DNA from: Chrysogorgia sp. JL179-B06
Taxonomy: Eukaryota > Cnidaria > Anthozoa > Scleralcyonacea > Chrysogorgiidae
Length of the DNA stretch: 64,000 nt
Reading direction: 5' to 3'
Assembly (NCBI GenBank): GCA_035772405.1
Contig: JAYKKM010000196.1
Location: forward strand, 1,285,501-1,349,500
Shown: positions 33,789-46,931 of the stretch, piece by piece
Layout of the letters: the number at the start of each line of letters is the position of its first letter
Position numbering within the stretch: position 1 is the first letter of the stretch
Program-made: the position numbers and the translations under genes
The notes under the pieces: model-generated
Seen by the model: only the letters and a program-made list of their open reading frames with translations
What the model was told of the DNA's origin: nothing
Databases searched by the model: none

Positions 33789-33913
33789 AGGTTTTTGTGG
33801 GATGCTTACAGGTTTAGGAGGTTCCAGTAATGGTGTGGCTGGAGTGGGAGGAGCAGGAATGTAGGAATTATTTTGAAGAACTTCAAATAATGTTTTGACA
33901 AAAGACATAGTAT
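33789..33913 (-). CDS. RBM26: RBM26/27-like gene, exon 3
   Basis: The acceptor TTTTTTTATTAG follows exon 2 in phase 1; with its carried T the frame reads YTMSFVKTLFEVLQNNSYIP then APPTPATPLLEPPKP. Vertebrate RBM26 has IFVEKLFDAVNTKSYLPPP at this place. Two in-frame donors 21 nt apart, CCT|GTAAGC (exon end 33810) and CCT|GTAAGT (exon end 33789), lie in a short tandem duplication; the second is listed because it fits the consensus better. The choice adds or drops seven residues (VSIPQKP). Confidence 0.8.
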
Positions 33914-35407
33914 CTAATAAAAAAATGTATGCATGTTGATCAAATAGTTCTCCACATGGCCACACACAGGCGGGATAGTGTCATAGTGACACCCGCAGAT
34001 TTCCGGTCAGGTAAACAACTTTTTTCAACTTTTTCCCAGCAATATGTGCTCAGCGGTTCGTCAACGGAAACCTCTGCGGAGGGGTGAGGCAACATACAGT
34101 ACACTATACAGAAGAACTCAAATTAGTCACCCGGTTTGAAGCCTTTACGGTGAATAAAAGTCCCTACTGCGCATATGCAGCGTTTGTTTTCTTTGTTTGT
34201 GAGGCTCACAGAAAATAATTATTGGAATGCAATTGATATATCTAGTATATATACAGCTCCTTAGGGAAAGAAGTTGGATTATCCTCTCGACTAAAAACGA
34301 ACGATTTCACTGGTTCTACATATTGTGACCTCAAGAACTCCAAACTGTCGTATTAACATAGAGACACAGGTTTCAAATTTCACTCGCCCATGAGAACAAT
34401 GAACATCAACCAAAAATTCTGCAAATGTACGCTAGGGACTGTTATTCACAAGCTTATATATTTTTAAAAATATATAATAAAGCTGAGACAAACATTATAA
34501 CTATGAGAAATTGGAAAACTAACTAAACTTCAAATTTGGTATCTGGTAAACCTAAGAAATTATGTTGTATGCGGTGGGAAAACTGTATTGAAAGCTTATC
34601 AAACTGTTTTTCAAAGGAGCTACCACTTTTTAGCAGCCCAAACACAAATTACTGTTATAACTTATGAGTGATTATTCCAACTTGAAGTATGACTTACTAT
34701 CACAATTTAAATAAAACACAAGAAAAAACTGTTCATTTGGTTATAGTAAACATGTAAGAATGCGACCATGTGTGAATACAGAAAACAGGAATGACAATAA
34801 GCTTAACTGAATGCTTCAGTTCTGCTATTTTGACTTGTTTTGGTCAGTTATGCCGGCGAATACCTAACATGATTCTGTGGCTTTTTGTTGTCAGAGTTGA
34901 TTGTTATTTGATATTTGATAAAATAATATGAACAATTCAGAGTATTTGCAAGAAACATTTGTTAATTTTTGACAAGTGTCCAGCATTTTTCAGGAGACAA
35001 GCGTCAAATTTTCAACAGCTCTTTGAAACAAAAGTGGGAAAACTGCTGATTTACAACTGATTTACTGTAATTTCACCGGAAATCGACAAACAAAGCCGAG
35101 AACCTTCAATAGTGACTACCCTGGGTTAGAATGTCAAATTCCCCACCACTCTGAAATGTTGAACGATCAAATTCCCCATGTATGCACGGGGGGATGTTGA
35201 TATTTCGATTTGATTCGCGCATCAGCAGGGGGGAAAGGCATGAAGATAAAATTTTCGAACAACAAGATATATTACATTACTTCTTGGTAGAACCCGAAGA
35301 TTACGGATATATAAAATCTCAAAACCCCAGATAGGCACTTTAATAAAAGCATTGGTATTATTTATGTCAAGGTATGGACAAAAAAGAACAGTAGAACTAG
35401 AACTTAC

Positions 35408-35526
35408 AATTAGCTAGAAACACTTCAAGCTGGTCAATACAAATTTCTTCCAAATCTCCTAATCGTTTATCTTTCCTAACTAAAGCCACAACATATTTTG
35501 CTAAGGCAGCAGGATCTTCATCAGAA
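35408..35526 (-). CDS. RBM26: RBM26/27-like gene, exon 2 (N-terminal domain)
   Basis: This is the best-conserved part of the gene. After acceptor CCTTTTTTAG (phase 2) the frame reads VSDEDPAALAKYVVALVRKD, KRLGDLEEICIDQLEVFLAN, and the donor is AATT|GTAAGT. Human RBM26 has DPSALAKYVLALVKKDK ... LCIDQLDVFLQK. The domain is the N-terminal PWI-like helical module of RBM26/27, nuclear proteins linked to poly(A)-tail exosome targeting. It joins exons 1 and 3 in exact phase. Confidence 0.88.
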
Positions 35527-35744
35527 CTAAAAAAGGAATAATAGCTTCATTATTATACTACATATGAAATATTTGTAAGCATGAAAGTTAATGATCCTAT
35601 AGTACTGTATATCAGAACATTTTTCTTGGCATCGGGGCGGTGTGGCTCTCAAAAAAGGGCTGGGAAATAGTGAATTGCAAGAGTCTCCATTTAAACAAAA
35701 CTAATTTTGTTGAAAACTTTTTTAAAACTAATTCTGGCTTCACG

Positions 35745-35945
35745 ACTTTCCTGCCTCCTCCGCAGACTCTTCTTAATCGGGAGTGTGCAGGCGTGGCGGT
35801 GCAGGCTAGCAATAGAGCGCCAGCAATGGTTGATGGGAAGGCGATAAATGGGTTTCTCGCCTTCCTGTCATATTTCCGCGCGACCGCCCTTCATCTCAAA
35901 TTTCCGCGCGCCGGCTCTCGTAATATGTAGGCTAGCGGCTGGGGA
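35745..35945. repeat. Dispersed element fragment (CTGCGGAGGAGGCAG words)
   Basis: Inverse text CACTCCCGATTAAGAAGAGT plus CTGCGGAGGAGGCAG resembles 59310-59385, and GGAGGAGGC recurs near 50155. GCGCGACCGCCCTTCATCTC follows. It is a repeat, not an exon. Confidence 0.5.
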
Positions 35946-36052
35946 CGAGACATGACTTTCTATGTTGCTGGTTTTGACCTTTAGTTGTTTACAAACTTCA
36001 CACTCCAAGATGTTTGTCAAAGACACAGTTATCTATTCTGAGAGGGGTCTTA

Positions 36053-36390
36053 TGGGCTGTTTATATGAGAGGCGAGCTAGCCCGGTGAGATGATTCCTGG
36101 CTTACGAGTTACGTGTATATTTTCGGAAAAATTCATCCCGCTTAAAGAGATGATTTCAAGCGCCAAATACTAGACGGTGTCAGCATCCCTTCGAAAATTC
36201 ATCTCGGTAAGCGGGCCACCCCGGCTGCGAGTGTATATATAAAAAACAATTTCAGCCCACTTACCGAGATCTCCCCTCTCTCACGCGAGATCTCGATAAC
36301 CGGGCTGGACCGCTTGTCCATAATAAACACACTGGAATTGTTTTCCTAATTTTTTTTCCAGGCTGACTCTCCTCTCATATAAACACCCCC
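36053..36390. mobile_element. PIF/Harbinger-like MITE, 338 bp, TSD TTA
   Basis: TGTTTATATGAGAGG (36058-36072) pairs with CCTCTCATATAAACA (36371-36385). TTA flanks both sides (36050-36052, 36391-36393). A 3-bp TTA duplication and GGG/CCC ends fit Harbinger. Related text lies near 53325. Confidence 0.65.
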
Positions 36391-36802
36391 TTACTAGAAA
36401 AATTTAAAATTTTGAGGTATCTACAATCTACATTGCAATTTTGAGCATTCTTGTGTTTTTAAAATATGTGACCCTCCAGGAAAACATACCTTAATGCTTT
36501 ATCGAACGGTATATAGCATTGAGCCGATAATCGGAAACAAATCGGTAGAAGCCGATATTCAGCAACATTGAGGCTGATCGGTTATATGGGCCGAACGCGT
36601 CAACATATATTGGCATATATCGGTTGACCCGATAAATATCATTCTCACTTTTCTACTTGTGATATTTCCTTTTGTTTGTCAAGAAAAACGCCAACTTGTT
36701 TATAAGACGGATACTCTTCACAACGAAACTGTCAAATTTAATTAATTTGATATGACGTATGACATATTTCTCGTTATAGATGAAACATTTTTTTGTTTTT
36801 TG

Positions 36803-38460
36803 CAAGGCCGGCGGAACGTTTTTGTAAGTTGGGCGGCCGAGCGCCGAAGGCGCAAAAAACCTCTAGGGGGTAAAAATTTTGAAATCTAGAGTCTCTGAAA
36901 TGCCATTTCCTGCATTCTGGGGCAAGATTTCATAGCATTCTTAAGAGTTATAAAATGTTATAAAATACTCAGAACAGCCCCGGACTGTTTCTTTAATATA
37001 TTTATAAATAAACACATGGGGCTGGTTGTTCAACTATCTGCGATTAGCTAGGATCATGTGGTTCATTTTGGTGTTGTCTATTTGATAACTCCAAACGTTC
37101 GAGGACGAGAGTAGGCGTTCAAAGTTTGTACGATGTCGGAACTGAACGAATATTTTGAACTGATTGAAATCTGTTGTCGGTTGAGTGACCAACGGTACAT
37201 TACGATTATACAAATAGTTATCTGTTATAAAAGACTAAAATTGTTCAACTAATATACATTCGACTATATAAAGTCACCAAGATTAAAGATTTTAAAATAT
37301 AACGAGCATGCATGACAACGTTGAAGTGAAGTATATTTACAAAATTTGAACTTTGTGCCAAATATGTTCTTTCTATGTTCACTACCAAAAATAAAGTCAT
37401 TCGCAACATCTACGAGGTCGTCGGTGCGGTCCTTGTGCACATGTAAAAGCATCAACTGATTCAGACGTTCTTGTTTCGTCGTTGACCGAAGATACGACTT
37501 TGTTCGTCACAAAGCACTGAAGCATCTTTCACTTACAGCATTGGTGGCTGGCATCACGAGCAATAGCCTCACCAGCTTACTGACCTGAGATAGTAGCTGC
37601 AATTGACCATCAGAACAATTCTGAAAGTAGCTGACAATTTCAGACACAGTAACTTTACCATCAGCTCGAAAATTCTGGGAAAAAATTTCCAGCTGCGTCG
37701 GAAGAAGTAGGGTGTCGAAATCAGAGCCATAAAAAGAGATTACAAAACGCAGTTCTTCTTCATATGGCTCTGCAGCTGCAGCCTTGAGGAGAAGCTCCTG
37801 TACATTTCGAAAAGTTTTGTAACCGGTCTGGTTGAAACGATCCTCAATGCAGGATACGACGAGGTCAAGCGCTTCAAAATAAATTCTTCGGTAGCAGTCC
37901 TCCACTGAATCGGGAAACATAGGCGCCGAACCATCATCGAGACGGCGGGGATTCTTGCGACGACGAGGTCCTCAGCTGAAGCACTGATTTTCTGCCAGAA
38001 CAGATCAAACATTTTTGGCCTTCTGCCGCCAACGTATCTGCCCCTTGCATCGTTTTGCTCAGATTATCAGTACAGTCGTAGGATAGCAGAAGTTTTTTTT
38101 GGGATCACTTGCCATGGGAAGCAATCTGATTGGCTAACCCGAAACAACTTTTATCCTAACCCTAACCCCCCCCCCGTATTTTCTCCTTCTCTAACCCACA
38201 CCCATCCACTCCCCTACTTGAGGTGCTAAATTAGTAGACTAGTGAGCGTGACTATTAATGTGGGATTACTACACATGCGCAGTAAAGTGATCCCCCCCAA
38301 AATTTTTGCCGTAGGATAAGCAAACCCAAAGAAATAATCAAACTTCGTCATCTGCGCAGCGACTCCTTGAATCCTCGCCTTCATTTCTGTGTCTTTGACG
38401 CGTTCCAGTGATTCATCCCAAAGCTCGAAAGCATTTTGGAACGAAGCATAAACCTATCCG
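36803..38460 (-). pseudogene. hAT transposase pseudogene (dimerisation domain type)
   Basis: Reading leftwards: QNAFELWDESLERVKDTEMK (38440), then a MITE at 38086-38310, TDNLSKTMQGAD, a shift, KMFDLFWQKISASAED, a shift, RRRKNPRRLDDGSAPMFPDS and SQVSKLVRLLLVMPATNAVS then ERCFSAL. There a TGA replaces the expected Arg codon, and RTKSYLRSTTKQERLNQLML follows in the same frame. This is the hAT C-terminal domain. A possible end CAAGGCCGGCGGAACG is at 36803. A nonsense codon, at least two frameshifts and an insertion make it dead. Confidence 0.8.
38086..38310. mobile_element. MITE, 225 bp, 8-bp TSD GTAGGATA, inside the hAT pseudogene
   Basis: Inner inverted ends GGGATCACTT/AAGTGATCCC lie within T/A-rich termini. 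GTAGGATA flanks exactly (38078-38085, 38311-38318). The interior has CTAACCCTAACCCCCC. An 8-bp TSD suggests hAT-type mobilisation. Confidence 0.8.
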
Positions 38461-38494
38461 ATACAAAGTAAACGTAGTAGTTATCCGATGGCGA

Positions 38495-38760
38495 ATATTT
38501 GGTCGGACAACGAGACAAAGCCTCCTGATTACACTTTGGAACGATCAGAAGGTGCTAGAACAGCTATAAAACCATAGCGTTCGTAATAAGACTGTCCAGT
38601 CGATAAACTTGCCAAAGGTATGGTGGATTGTGGCTTCAACAGAAATGTGAAGCAATGCCAGTCGAAGATCAAGCATCTGAGGGAGCAATATCGAACTTAC
38701 AAAGACAAAATAGCTAGATTATATGGGCCGCCAAACCTTGGCCACGCAAGTGTGAACGGG
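38495..38760 (+). pseudogene. Myb/SANT-like (MADF-type) domain fragment
   Basis: The frame pieces are WSDNETK, then LLITLWNDQKVLEQL with a stop, NHSVRNKTV, a shift, and KLAKGMVDCGFNRNVKQCQS then KIKHLREQYRTYKDK. This is the trihelix pattern of proteins that accompany PIF/Harbinger transposases. It ends in GC-rich text with GTGTGAACGGGTCACACT and CTAGTGTGAACGC. Confidence 0.65.
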
Positions 38761-38827
38761 TCACACTTGGCAGGCCGGGCCCAGGCCAGGTCCAGGCCAG
38801 GCCTAGGACGCTAGTGTGAACGCATAA

Positions 38828-38955
38828 ACCGTTTTTACGAAGAGTATGCACGTTTTCGTAATAAAATAGACACGTATGTTATGTATTTAGACTCGGTAAT
38901 TCCAAATTTGTTTTCAGAATAGAAATAAAGTAAATATTGGCCGAAATAACGTTCA
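38828..38955. repeat. Third copy of the repeat at 4018-4378
   Basis: TTTTTACGAAGAGTATGCACG then ATGTTATGTATTTAGACTCG and AATTCCAAATTTGTTTTCAG match the first copy with scattered changes. Confidence 0.6.
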
Positions 38956-39473
38956 AAATCTAAAATACGACGAAAGAGACACTACAAAATTACAAACACA
39001 AATACGCGGTCTGGGTACTGGGGAGGTTGGGAAGGGGTAGTGGCAGAAAAGGCGAGCGAGGGGCCATTATTGCGGATTCGTATTTCTAGTTATTAATTAA
39101 TATGTCGTTATTCATTTGCAAACTCAACAATGTCCAATCAAATACAAGTTACTGTATATTTGTCTAAATATCTACAAAATTTGTGAATAGATGATGGATA
39201 ATAAAATGTATGTACACATTTCTGACAATTTCATAATACATTACCTGTGACAAGCATTACGAATCACATTGTGTTTATTTTGTATAACTTTACATGCACC
39301 ACAATAAACAATTCAAGCAAATGTAAAGAAAATTACAAACAGTAAAGTTCCTCAATACATTTAAAGTTTGTCAGCGAGACTCTTCAGCCGGTGATGTCAA
39401 CATCACATTCACAACAGCGTATTTACCTGGTATTTGCCACTGTCTGACTCTGATCTAAATATTATGAACAAGA

Positions 39474-39890
39474 TACTTCCCAGCCACATAACTGACTTTG
39501 AACACTTCCAAGCAATTATCGCTGGTAAAAACACTTCGATTCGAACTGACTTCGAACACTTCCAAGCAATCGCTGGTAAAATAAACACTTCAATTCGATT
39601 CGAACTGCATGGATTCGAACTGCATGACTTCGAACACTTCCAAGCAATCACTGGCAAGAACACTTCCAAGCAATCGCTGGTAAAATAAACACTTCAATTC
39701 GATTCGAACTGCATGGATTCGAACTGCATGACTTCGAACACTTCCAAGCAATCACTGGCAAGAACACTTCCAAGCAATCACTCGCAAAGAACACTTCGCT
39801 TCAAAAACAAGATACTTCCCAGCCACATAACCGACTTCGAACACTTGCAAGCAATCGCTGGCGAAAACACTTCCCTTCGATTCGAACCAT
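39474..39890. repeat. Irregular tandem repeat of about 40-47 bp
   Basis: The words TTCGAACACTTCCAAGCAATC and CTGGTAAAA(TAAA)CACTTC recur about ten times with internal deletions. It lies in intron 1 with no coding meaning. Confidence 0.85.
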
Positions 39891-40044
39891 AAAAAGAAAG
39901 AAAACACATTACATGTGCATGCAGGATGCCTCAGTGCGCGTACAAGGATTGAGACGCCTGCATGGGCACGAGGCAGTGCCTCAGTTTCACAAAGCCTGTT
40001 GGGGCCATAACTTAACCAAAAAATAAAAATAATCGTGAAATCTA

Positions 40045-40075
40045 GACTCGGCTACCGCCCAAGTAATTAAATGTT
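40045..40075 (-). repeat. Helentron-like 5' end, minus orientation
   Basis: The reverse complement ATTACTTGGGCGGTAGCCGA plus GTC matches the 5' end and first hairpin of copies 1 and 2. It points away from the array, so it is a separate truncated copy or an inverted end. Confidence 0.5.
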
Positions 40076-40679
40076 TATAAGTTTGTTTAAAGTTGCATTC
40101 AGCGCATGTTGATCAACGCAATAAGTATGTATATCTGGTTTGTTCAGAGCAAGACATGGCACCATGTCAAATGTCAGGCCATAATTTCCCCGTAAAGCAG
40201 CCATACATATGTCAGGCCATAATATCTCCAGAAACCAGCCATAATATTGACAAATGGTGTTGCTGGGTTCTCGCCGAGGTCTCGTTCAATTATCGTTCAA
40301 TTTGTCTCTCTATTGTCAGCCGGATTATCGCTGGGCTTTTCTCGCTGTATTATCGCACTTTATTGCTGTATTTGTCAGGCTTGAATCTCACCCTTGTCTC
40401 GCCCAGAATTTTGGTACGGGACACTATGCCTATGGACATTGGACATTATCAAATGAACAATGTTGATTACAAATTTTTTGAACTTTCAAGTTGTCACTCT
40501 GCAGCCAAACAAATTGCCGTTATTCCATGTTCGCCAAAATAACTTGACTTTAACCATATGCCTAAATAGATGAAATGCATTTTGATATTTGTGACATTGC
40601 TCATTGTCAAGCTATTGTCGACAAAGCGCAAGGCAAACCAGCAATGACAATGTTGATTACTGCATATCCCTTCCAAAAT

Positions 40680-43600
40680 ATGCATGCATGCTGCATGCAT
40701 GTCGCAGGCATGTTGCACAGCATGCATGCAACCACTTTTGCATGCATGCAGCCAGATTTGCATGCATGTGATGCATGCATGCACCATAATTTGCATGCAT
40801 GCACCACTAATTGCATGCATGCACTACTAATTTGCATGCATACACTACTAATTTGCATGCATGCATGCACTATTAATTGCATGCATGCAACATTAATTGC
40901 ATGCATGCACTACTAATTTGCATGCATACACTACTGATTTGCATGCATGCATGCACTATTAATTGCATGCATGCAACATTAATTGCATGCATGCACTACT
41001 AATTTGCATGCATACACTACTAATTTGCATGCATGCATGCACTATTAATTGCATGCATGCAACATTAATTGCATGCATGCACTACTAATTTGCATGCAAA
41101 TTTGCATGCATGCACTACTAATTTGCATGCATGCACAACTAATTTGCATGCATGCACAACTAATTTGCATGCATGCACAACTAATTTGCATACATGCACT
41201 ACCAATTTGCATACATGCACTACTAATTTGCATACATGCACCATAATTTGCATGCATGCACCATAATTTGCATGCATGCACCATAATTTGCATACATGCA
41301 CTACTAATTTGCATGCATGCACCATAATTTGCATACATGCACTACTAATTTGCATGCATGCACCATGATTTGCATACATGCACTACTAATTTGCATGCAT
41401 GCACCATAATTTGCATACATGCACTACTAATTTGCATGCATGCACCATAATTTGCATGCATACACTACTAATTTGCATACATGCACCATAATTTGTATAC
41501 ATGCACTACTAATTTGCATGCATGCACCATAATTTGCATACATGCACTACTAATTTGCATGTATGCACCATAATTTGCATGCATGCACCATAATTTGCAT
41601 GCATGCACTACTAATTTGCATACATGCACTACTAATTTGCATACATGCACCATAATTTGCATGCATGCACCATAATTTGCATACATGCACTACTAATTTG
41701 CATGCATGCACCATAATTTGCATGCATGCACCATAATTTGCATACATGCACCACTAATTTGCATGCATGCACCATAATTTGCATACATGCACCATAATTT
41801 GCATGTATGCACAATAATTTGCATACATGCACTACTAATTTGCATGCATGCACCATAATTTGCATACATGCACCACTAATTTGCATGCATGCACCATAAT
41901 TTGCATACATGCACAACTAATTTGCATGCATGCACTACTAATTTGCATACATGCACCATAATTTGCATGCATGCACCATAATTTGCATACATGCACTACT
42001 AATTTGCATGCATGCACTACTAATTTGCATACATGCACCATAATTTGCATGCATGCACCATAATTTGCATACATGCACTACTAATTTGCATGCATGCACT
42101 ACTAATTTGCATACATGCACCATAATTTGCATGCATGCACTACTAATTTGCATACATGCACCATAATTTGCATACATGTACTACTAATTTGCATATATGC
42201 ACTACTAATTTGCATATATGCACTACTAATTTGCATACATGCACTACTAATTTGCATGCATGTACCATAATTTACATACATGCACCATAATTTGCATGCA
42301 TGCACTACTAATTTGCATACATGCACCATAATTTGCATGCATGCACCATAATTTGCATGCATGCACCATAATTTGCATGCATGCACTACTAATTTGCATA
42401 CATGCACTACTAATTTGTATACATGCACCATAATTTGCATACATGCACCATAATTTGCATACATGCACCATAATTTGCATACATGCACTACTAATTTGCA
42501 TACATGCACCATAATTTGTATACATGCACTACTAATTTGCATGCATGCACCATAATTTGCATACATGCACTACTAATTTGCATGTATGCACCATAATTTG
42601 CATGCATGCACCATAATTTGCATGCATGCACTACTAATTTGCATACATGCACTACTAATTTGCATACATGCACCATAATTTGCATGCATGCACCATAATT
42701 TGCATACATGCACTACTAATTTGCATGCATGCACCATAATTTGCATGCATGCACCATAATTTGCATACATGCACCACTAATTTGCATGCATGCACCATAA
42801 TTTGCATACATGCACCATAATTTGCATGTATGCACAATAATTTGCATACATGCACTACTAATTTGCATGCATGCACCATAATTTGCATACATGCACCACT
42901 AATTTGCATGCATGCACCATAATTTGCATACATGCACTACTAATTTGCATGCATGCACTACTAATTTGCATACATGCACCATAATTTGCATGCATGCACC
43001 ATAATTTGCATACATGCACTACTAATTTGCATGCATGCACTACTAATTTGCATACATGCACCATAATTTGCATGCATGCACCATAATTTGCATACATGCA
43101 CTACTAATTTGCATGCATGCACTACTAATTTGCATACATGCACCATAATTTGCATGCATGCACTACTAATTTGCATACATGCACCATAATTTGCATACAT
43201 GCACTACTATTTGCATATATGCACTACTAATTTGCATACATGCACTACTAATTTGCATGCATGCACCATAATTTACATACATGCACCATAATTTGCATGC
43301 ATGCACTACTAATTTGCATACATGCACCATAATTTGCATGCATGCACCATAATTTGCATGCATGCACCATAATTTGCATGCATGCACTACTAATTTGCAT
43401 ACATGCACTACTAATTTGTATACATGCACCATAATTTGCATACATGCACCATAATTTGCATACATGCACCATAATTTGCATACATGCACTACTAATTTGC
43501 ATACATGCACTACTAATTTGCATACATGCACTACTAATTTGCATGCATGCACCATAATTTGCATACATGCACTACTAATTTGCATACATGCACTACTAAT

Positions 43601-46535
43601 TTGAATGCATACACCATAATTTGCATCATGCACTACTAATTTGCATGCATGCACCATAATTTGCATACATGCACCACTAATTTGCATGCATGCACCATAA
43701 TTTGCACATGCACCACTAATTTGCATGCATGCACCATAATTTGCATACATGCACCACTAATTTGCATGCATGCACTACTAATTTGCATACATGCACTACT
43801 AATTTGCATACATGCACTACTAATTTGCATACATGCACTACTAATTTACATGCATGCACCATAAGTTGCATGCATGCACTACTAATTTGCATACATGCAC
43901 CATAATTTGCATACATGCACTACTAATTTGCATGCATGCACCATAATTTGCATGCATGCACTACTAATTTGCATGCATGCACCACTAATTTGCATACATG
44001 CACTACTAATTTGCATGCATGCACCATAATTTGCATGCATGCACCACTAATTTGCATACATGCACTACTAATTTGCATACATGCACTACTAATTTGCATG
44101 CATGCACCATAATTTGCATACATGCACTACTAATTTGCATACATGCACTACTAATTTGCATACATGCACTACTAATTTGCATACATGCACTACTAATTTG
44201 CATGCATGCACCATAATTTGCATACATGCACTACTAATTTGCATGCATGCACTACTAATTTGCATACATGCACTACTAATTTGCATGCATGCACTACTAA
44301 TTTGCATACATGCACTACTAATTTACATGCATGCACCATAAGTTGCATGCATGCACTACTAATTTGCATACATGCACCATAATTTGCATACATGCACTAC
44401 TAATTTGCATGCATGCACCATAATTTGCATGCATGCACCACTAATTTGCATACATGCACTACTAATTTGCATGCATGCACCATAATTTGCATGCATGCAC
44501 CACTAATTTGCATGCATGCACCATAATTTGCATACATGCACTATTAATTTGCATGCATGCACCATAATTTGCATACATGCACTATTAATTTGCATACATG
44601 CACTACTAATTTGCATGCATGCACCATAATTTGCATACATGCACTACTAATTTGCATGCATGCACCATAATTTGCATACATGCACCATAATTTGCATACA
44701 TGCACCATAATTTGCATACATGCACTACTGATTTGCATGCATGCACCATAATTTGCATACATGCACCACTAATTTGCATGCATGCACCATAATTTGCATA
44801 CATGCACTACTAATTTGCATGCATGCACCATAATTTGCATACATGCACTACTAATTTGCATGCATGCACCATAATTTGCATACATGCACTACTAATTTGC
44901 ATACATGCACCATAATTTGCATACATGCACTACTAATTTGCATACATGCACCATAATTTGCATACATGCACCACTAATTTGCATGCATGCACCATAATTT
45001 GCATACATGCACTACTAATTTGCATGCATGCACCATAATTTGCATGCATGCACCATAATTTGCATACATGCACTACTAATTTGCATGCATGCACCATAAT
45101 TTGCATACATGCACTACTAGTTTGCATACATGCACCATAATTTGCATACATGCACTATTAATTTGCATGCATGCACCATAATTTGCATGCATGCACCATA
45201 ATTTGCATACATGCACTACTAATTTACATGCATGCACCATAATTTGCATACATGCACTACTAATTTGCATGCATGCACCATAATTTGCATACATGCACTA
45301 CTAATTTGCATGCATGCACCATAATTTGCATACATGCACTACTAATTTGCATACATGCACTACCAATTTGCATACATGCACTACTAATTTGCATACATGC
45401 ACCATAATTTGCATACATGCACCATAATTTGCATACATGCACCACTAATTTGCATGCATGCACCATAATTTGCATACATGCACTACTAATTTGCATGCAT
45501 GCACCATAATTTGCATACATGCACTACTAATTTGCATGCATGCACCATAATTTGCATACATGCACTACTAATTTGCATGCATGCACCATAATTTGCATAC
45601 ATGCACCATAATTTGCATACATGCACTACTAATTTGCATACATGCACCATAATTTGCATACATGCACCATAATTTGCATGCATGCACCATAATTTGCATA
45701 CATGCACTACTAATTTGCATGCATGCACCATAATTTGCATACATGCACCATAATTTGCATACATGCACTACTAATTTGCATGCATGCACCATAATTTGCA
45801 TACATGCACAACTAATTTGCATACATGCACCATAATTTGCATACATGCACCATAATTTGCATACATGCACCATAATTTGCATACATGCACTACTAATTTG
45901 CATGCATGCACCATAATTTGCATACATGCACTACTAATTTGCATACATGCACCATAATTTGCATACATGCACTACTAATTTGCATGCATGCACCATAATA
46001 TGTATACATGCACCATAATATGCATACATGCACTACTAATTTGCATACATGCACCATAATTTGCATACACGCACTACTAATTTGCATGCATGCACCATAA
46101 TTTGCATACATGCACTACTAATTTGCATACATGCACCATAATTTGCATACATGCGCCATAATTTGCATACATGCACCATAATTTGCATACATGCACCATA
46201 ATTTGCATACATGCACTACTAATTTGCATACATGCACTACTAATTTGCATGCATGCACTACTAATGTGCATACATGCACTACTAATTTGCATACATGACC
46301 ATAATTTGCATACATGCACCACTAATTTGCATGCATGCACCATAATTTGCATACATGCACTACTAATTTGCATGCATGCACCATAATTTGCATACATGCA
46401 CACTACTAATTTGCGTGCATGCACCATAATTTGCATACATGCACTACTAATTTGCATGCATGCACCATAATTTGCATACATGCACTACTAATTTCCATGC
46501 ATGCACTAATAACTTGCATGCAATGTATTACAATT
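40680..46535. repeat. Giant minisatellite, 20/21-bp units, about 5.9 kb
   Basis: There are about 280 units of two main forms: CACCATAATTTGCATGCATG (20 bp) and CACTACTAATTTGCATACATG (21 bp), with TACATG/GCATGC mixing. The first 400 bp are less regular. A 1,023-bp block is duplicated in tandem (41468-42177 recurs at 42491-43200), and a 477-bp block recurs at 43716-43916 and 44193-44393. Most units carry ATTTGCAT and one or two TGCATG words. The array produces dozens of false ORFs (repeating CMQISSACMQI). It is transcribed as intron if the host gene is active. Confidence 0.97.
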
Positions 46536-46931
46536 TGCATACAAATTGCAAATCTGATAAATTATTTACATAAAAGTCAATCGGACTGCTATAATTCAGT
46601 TCTCCTGAACGAATAATACTGTAATCTGCCATGATAATCACTCAGCATCAGATAGAAGCTCAGACCTGCTGAAAAATTATAATATGCTTGAAAATCACGA
46701 TTTATCTTTGAATTTGAATTATTATAGCTTCGCCATACATTACTTAACATTTACAAATTACAATAACAAAACAGTAATTACAAAAACAAAGTTACTTATA
46801 ACAAAAAAACAAGAAAGGCAGGGTGACCGCAACAGCATTGCCAATTACTGCGGGCCCAACACTAAAATCAAATATTCGTAAAATTACAGAATAAGTTACA
46901 CAAATATACAGTTAATGTCAATAATCCGGAG

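Noticed and set aside
40045..40075. 5' end of the array-bearing Helentron
   Set aside because: The end is in the opposite orientation and would run leftwards, so it cannot start the element at 40078-48939.
40500..46500. Dozens of 60-190 codon ORFs with CMQISSACMQI, KLVVHACKLW or HALLICIHA peptides
   Set aside because: They are translations of the 20/21-bp satellite; the period leaves all frames open. No start context, splice signal or homology supports them.
40680..46535. CRISPR array
   Set aside because: Repeats are contiguous without unique spacers and the genome is eukaryotic.
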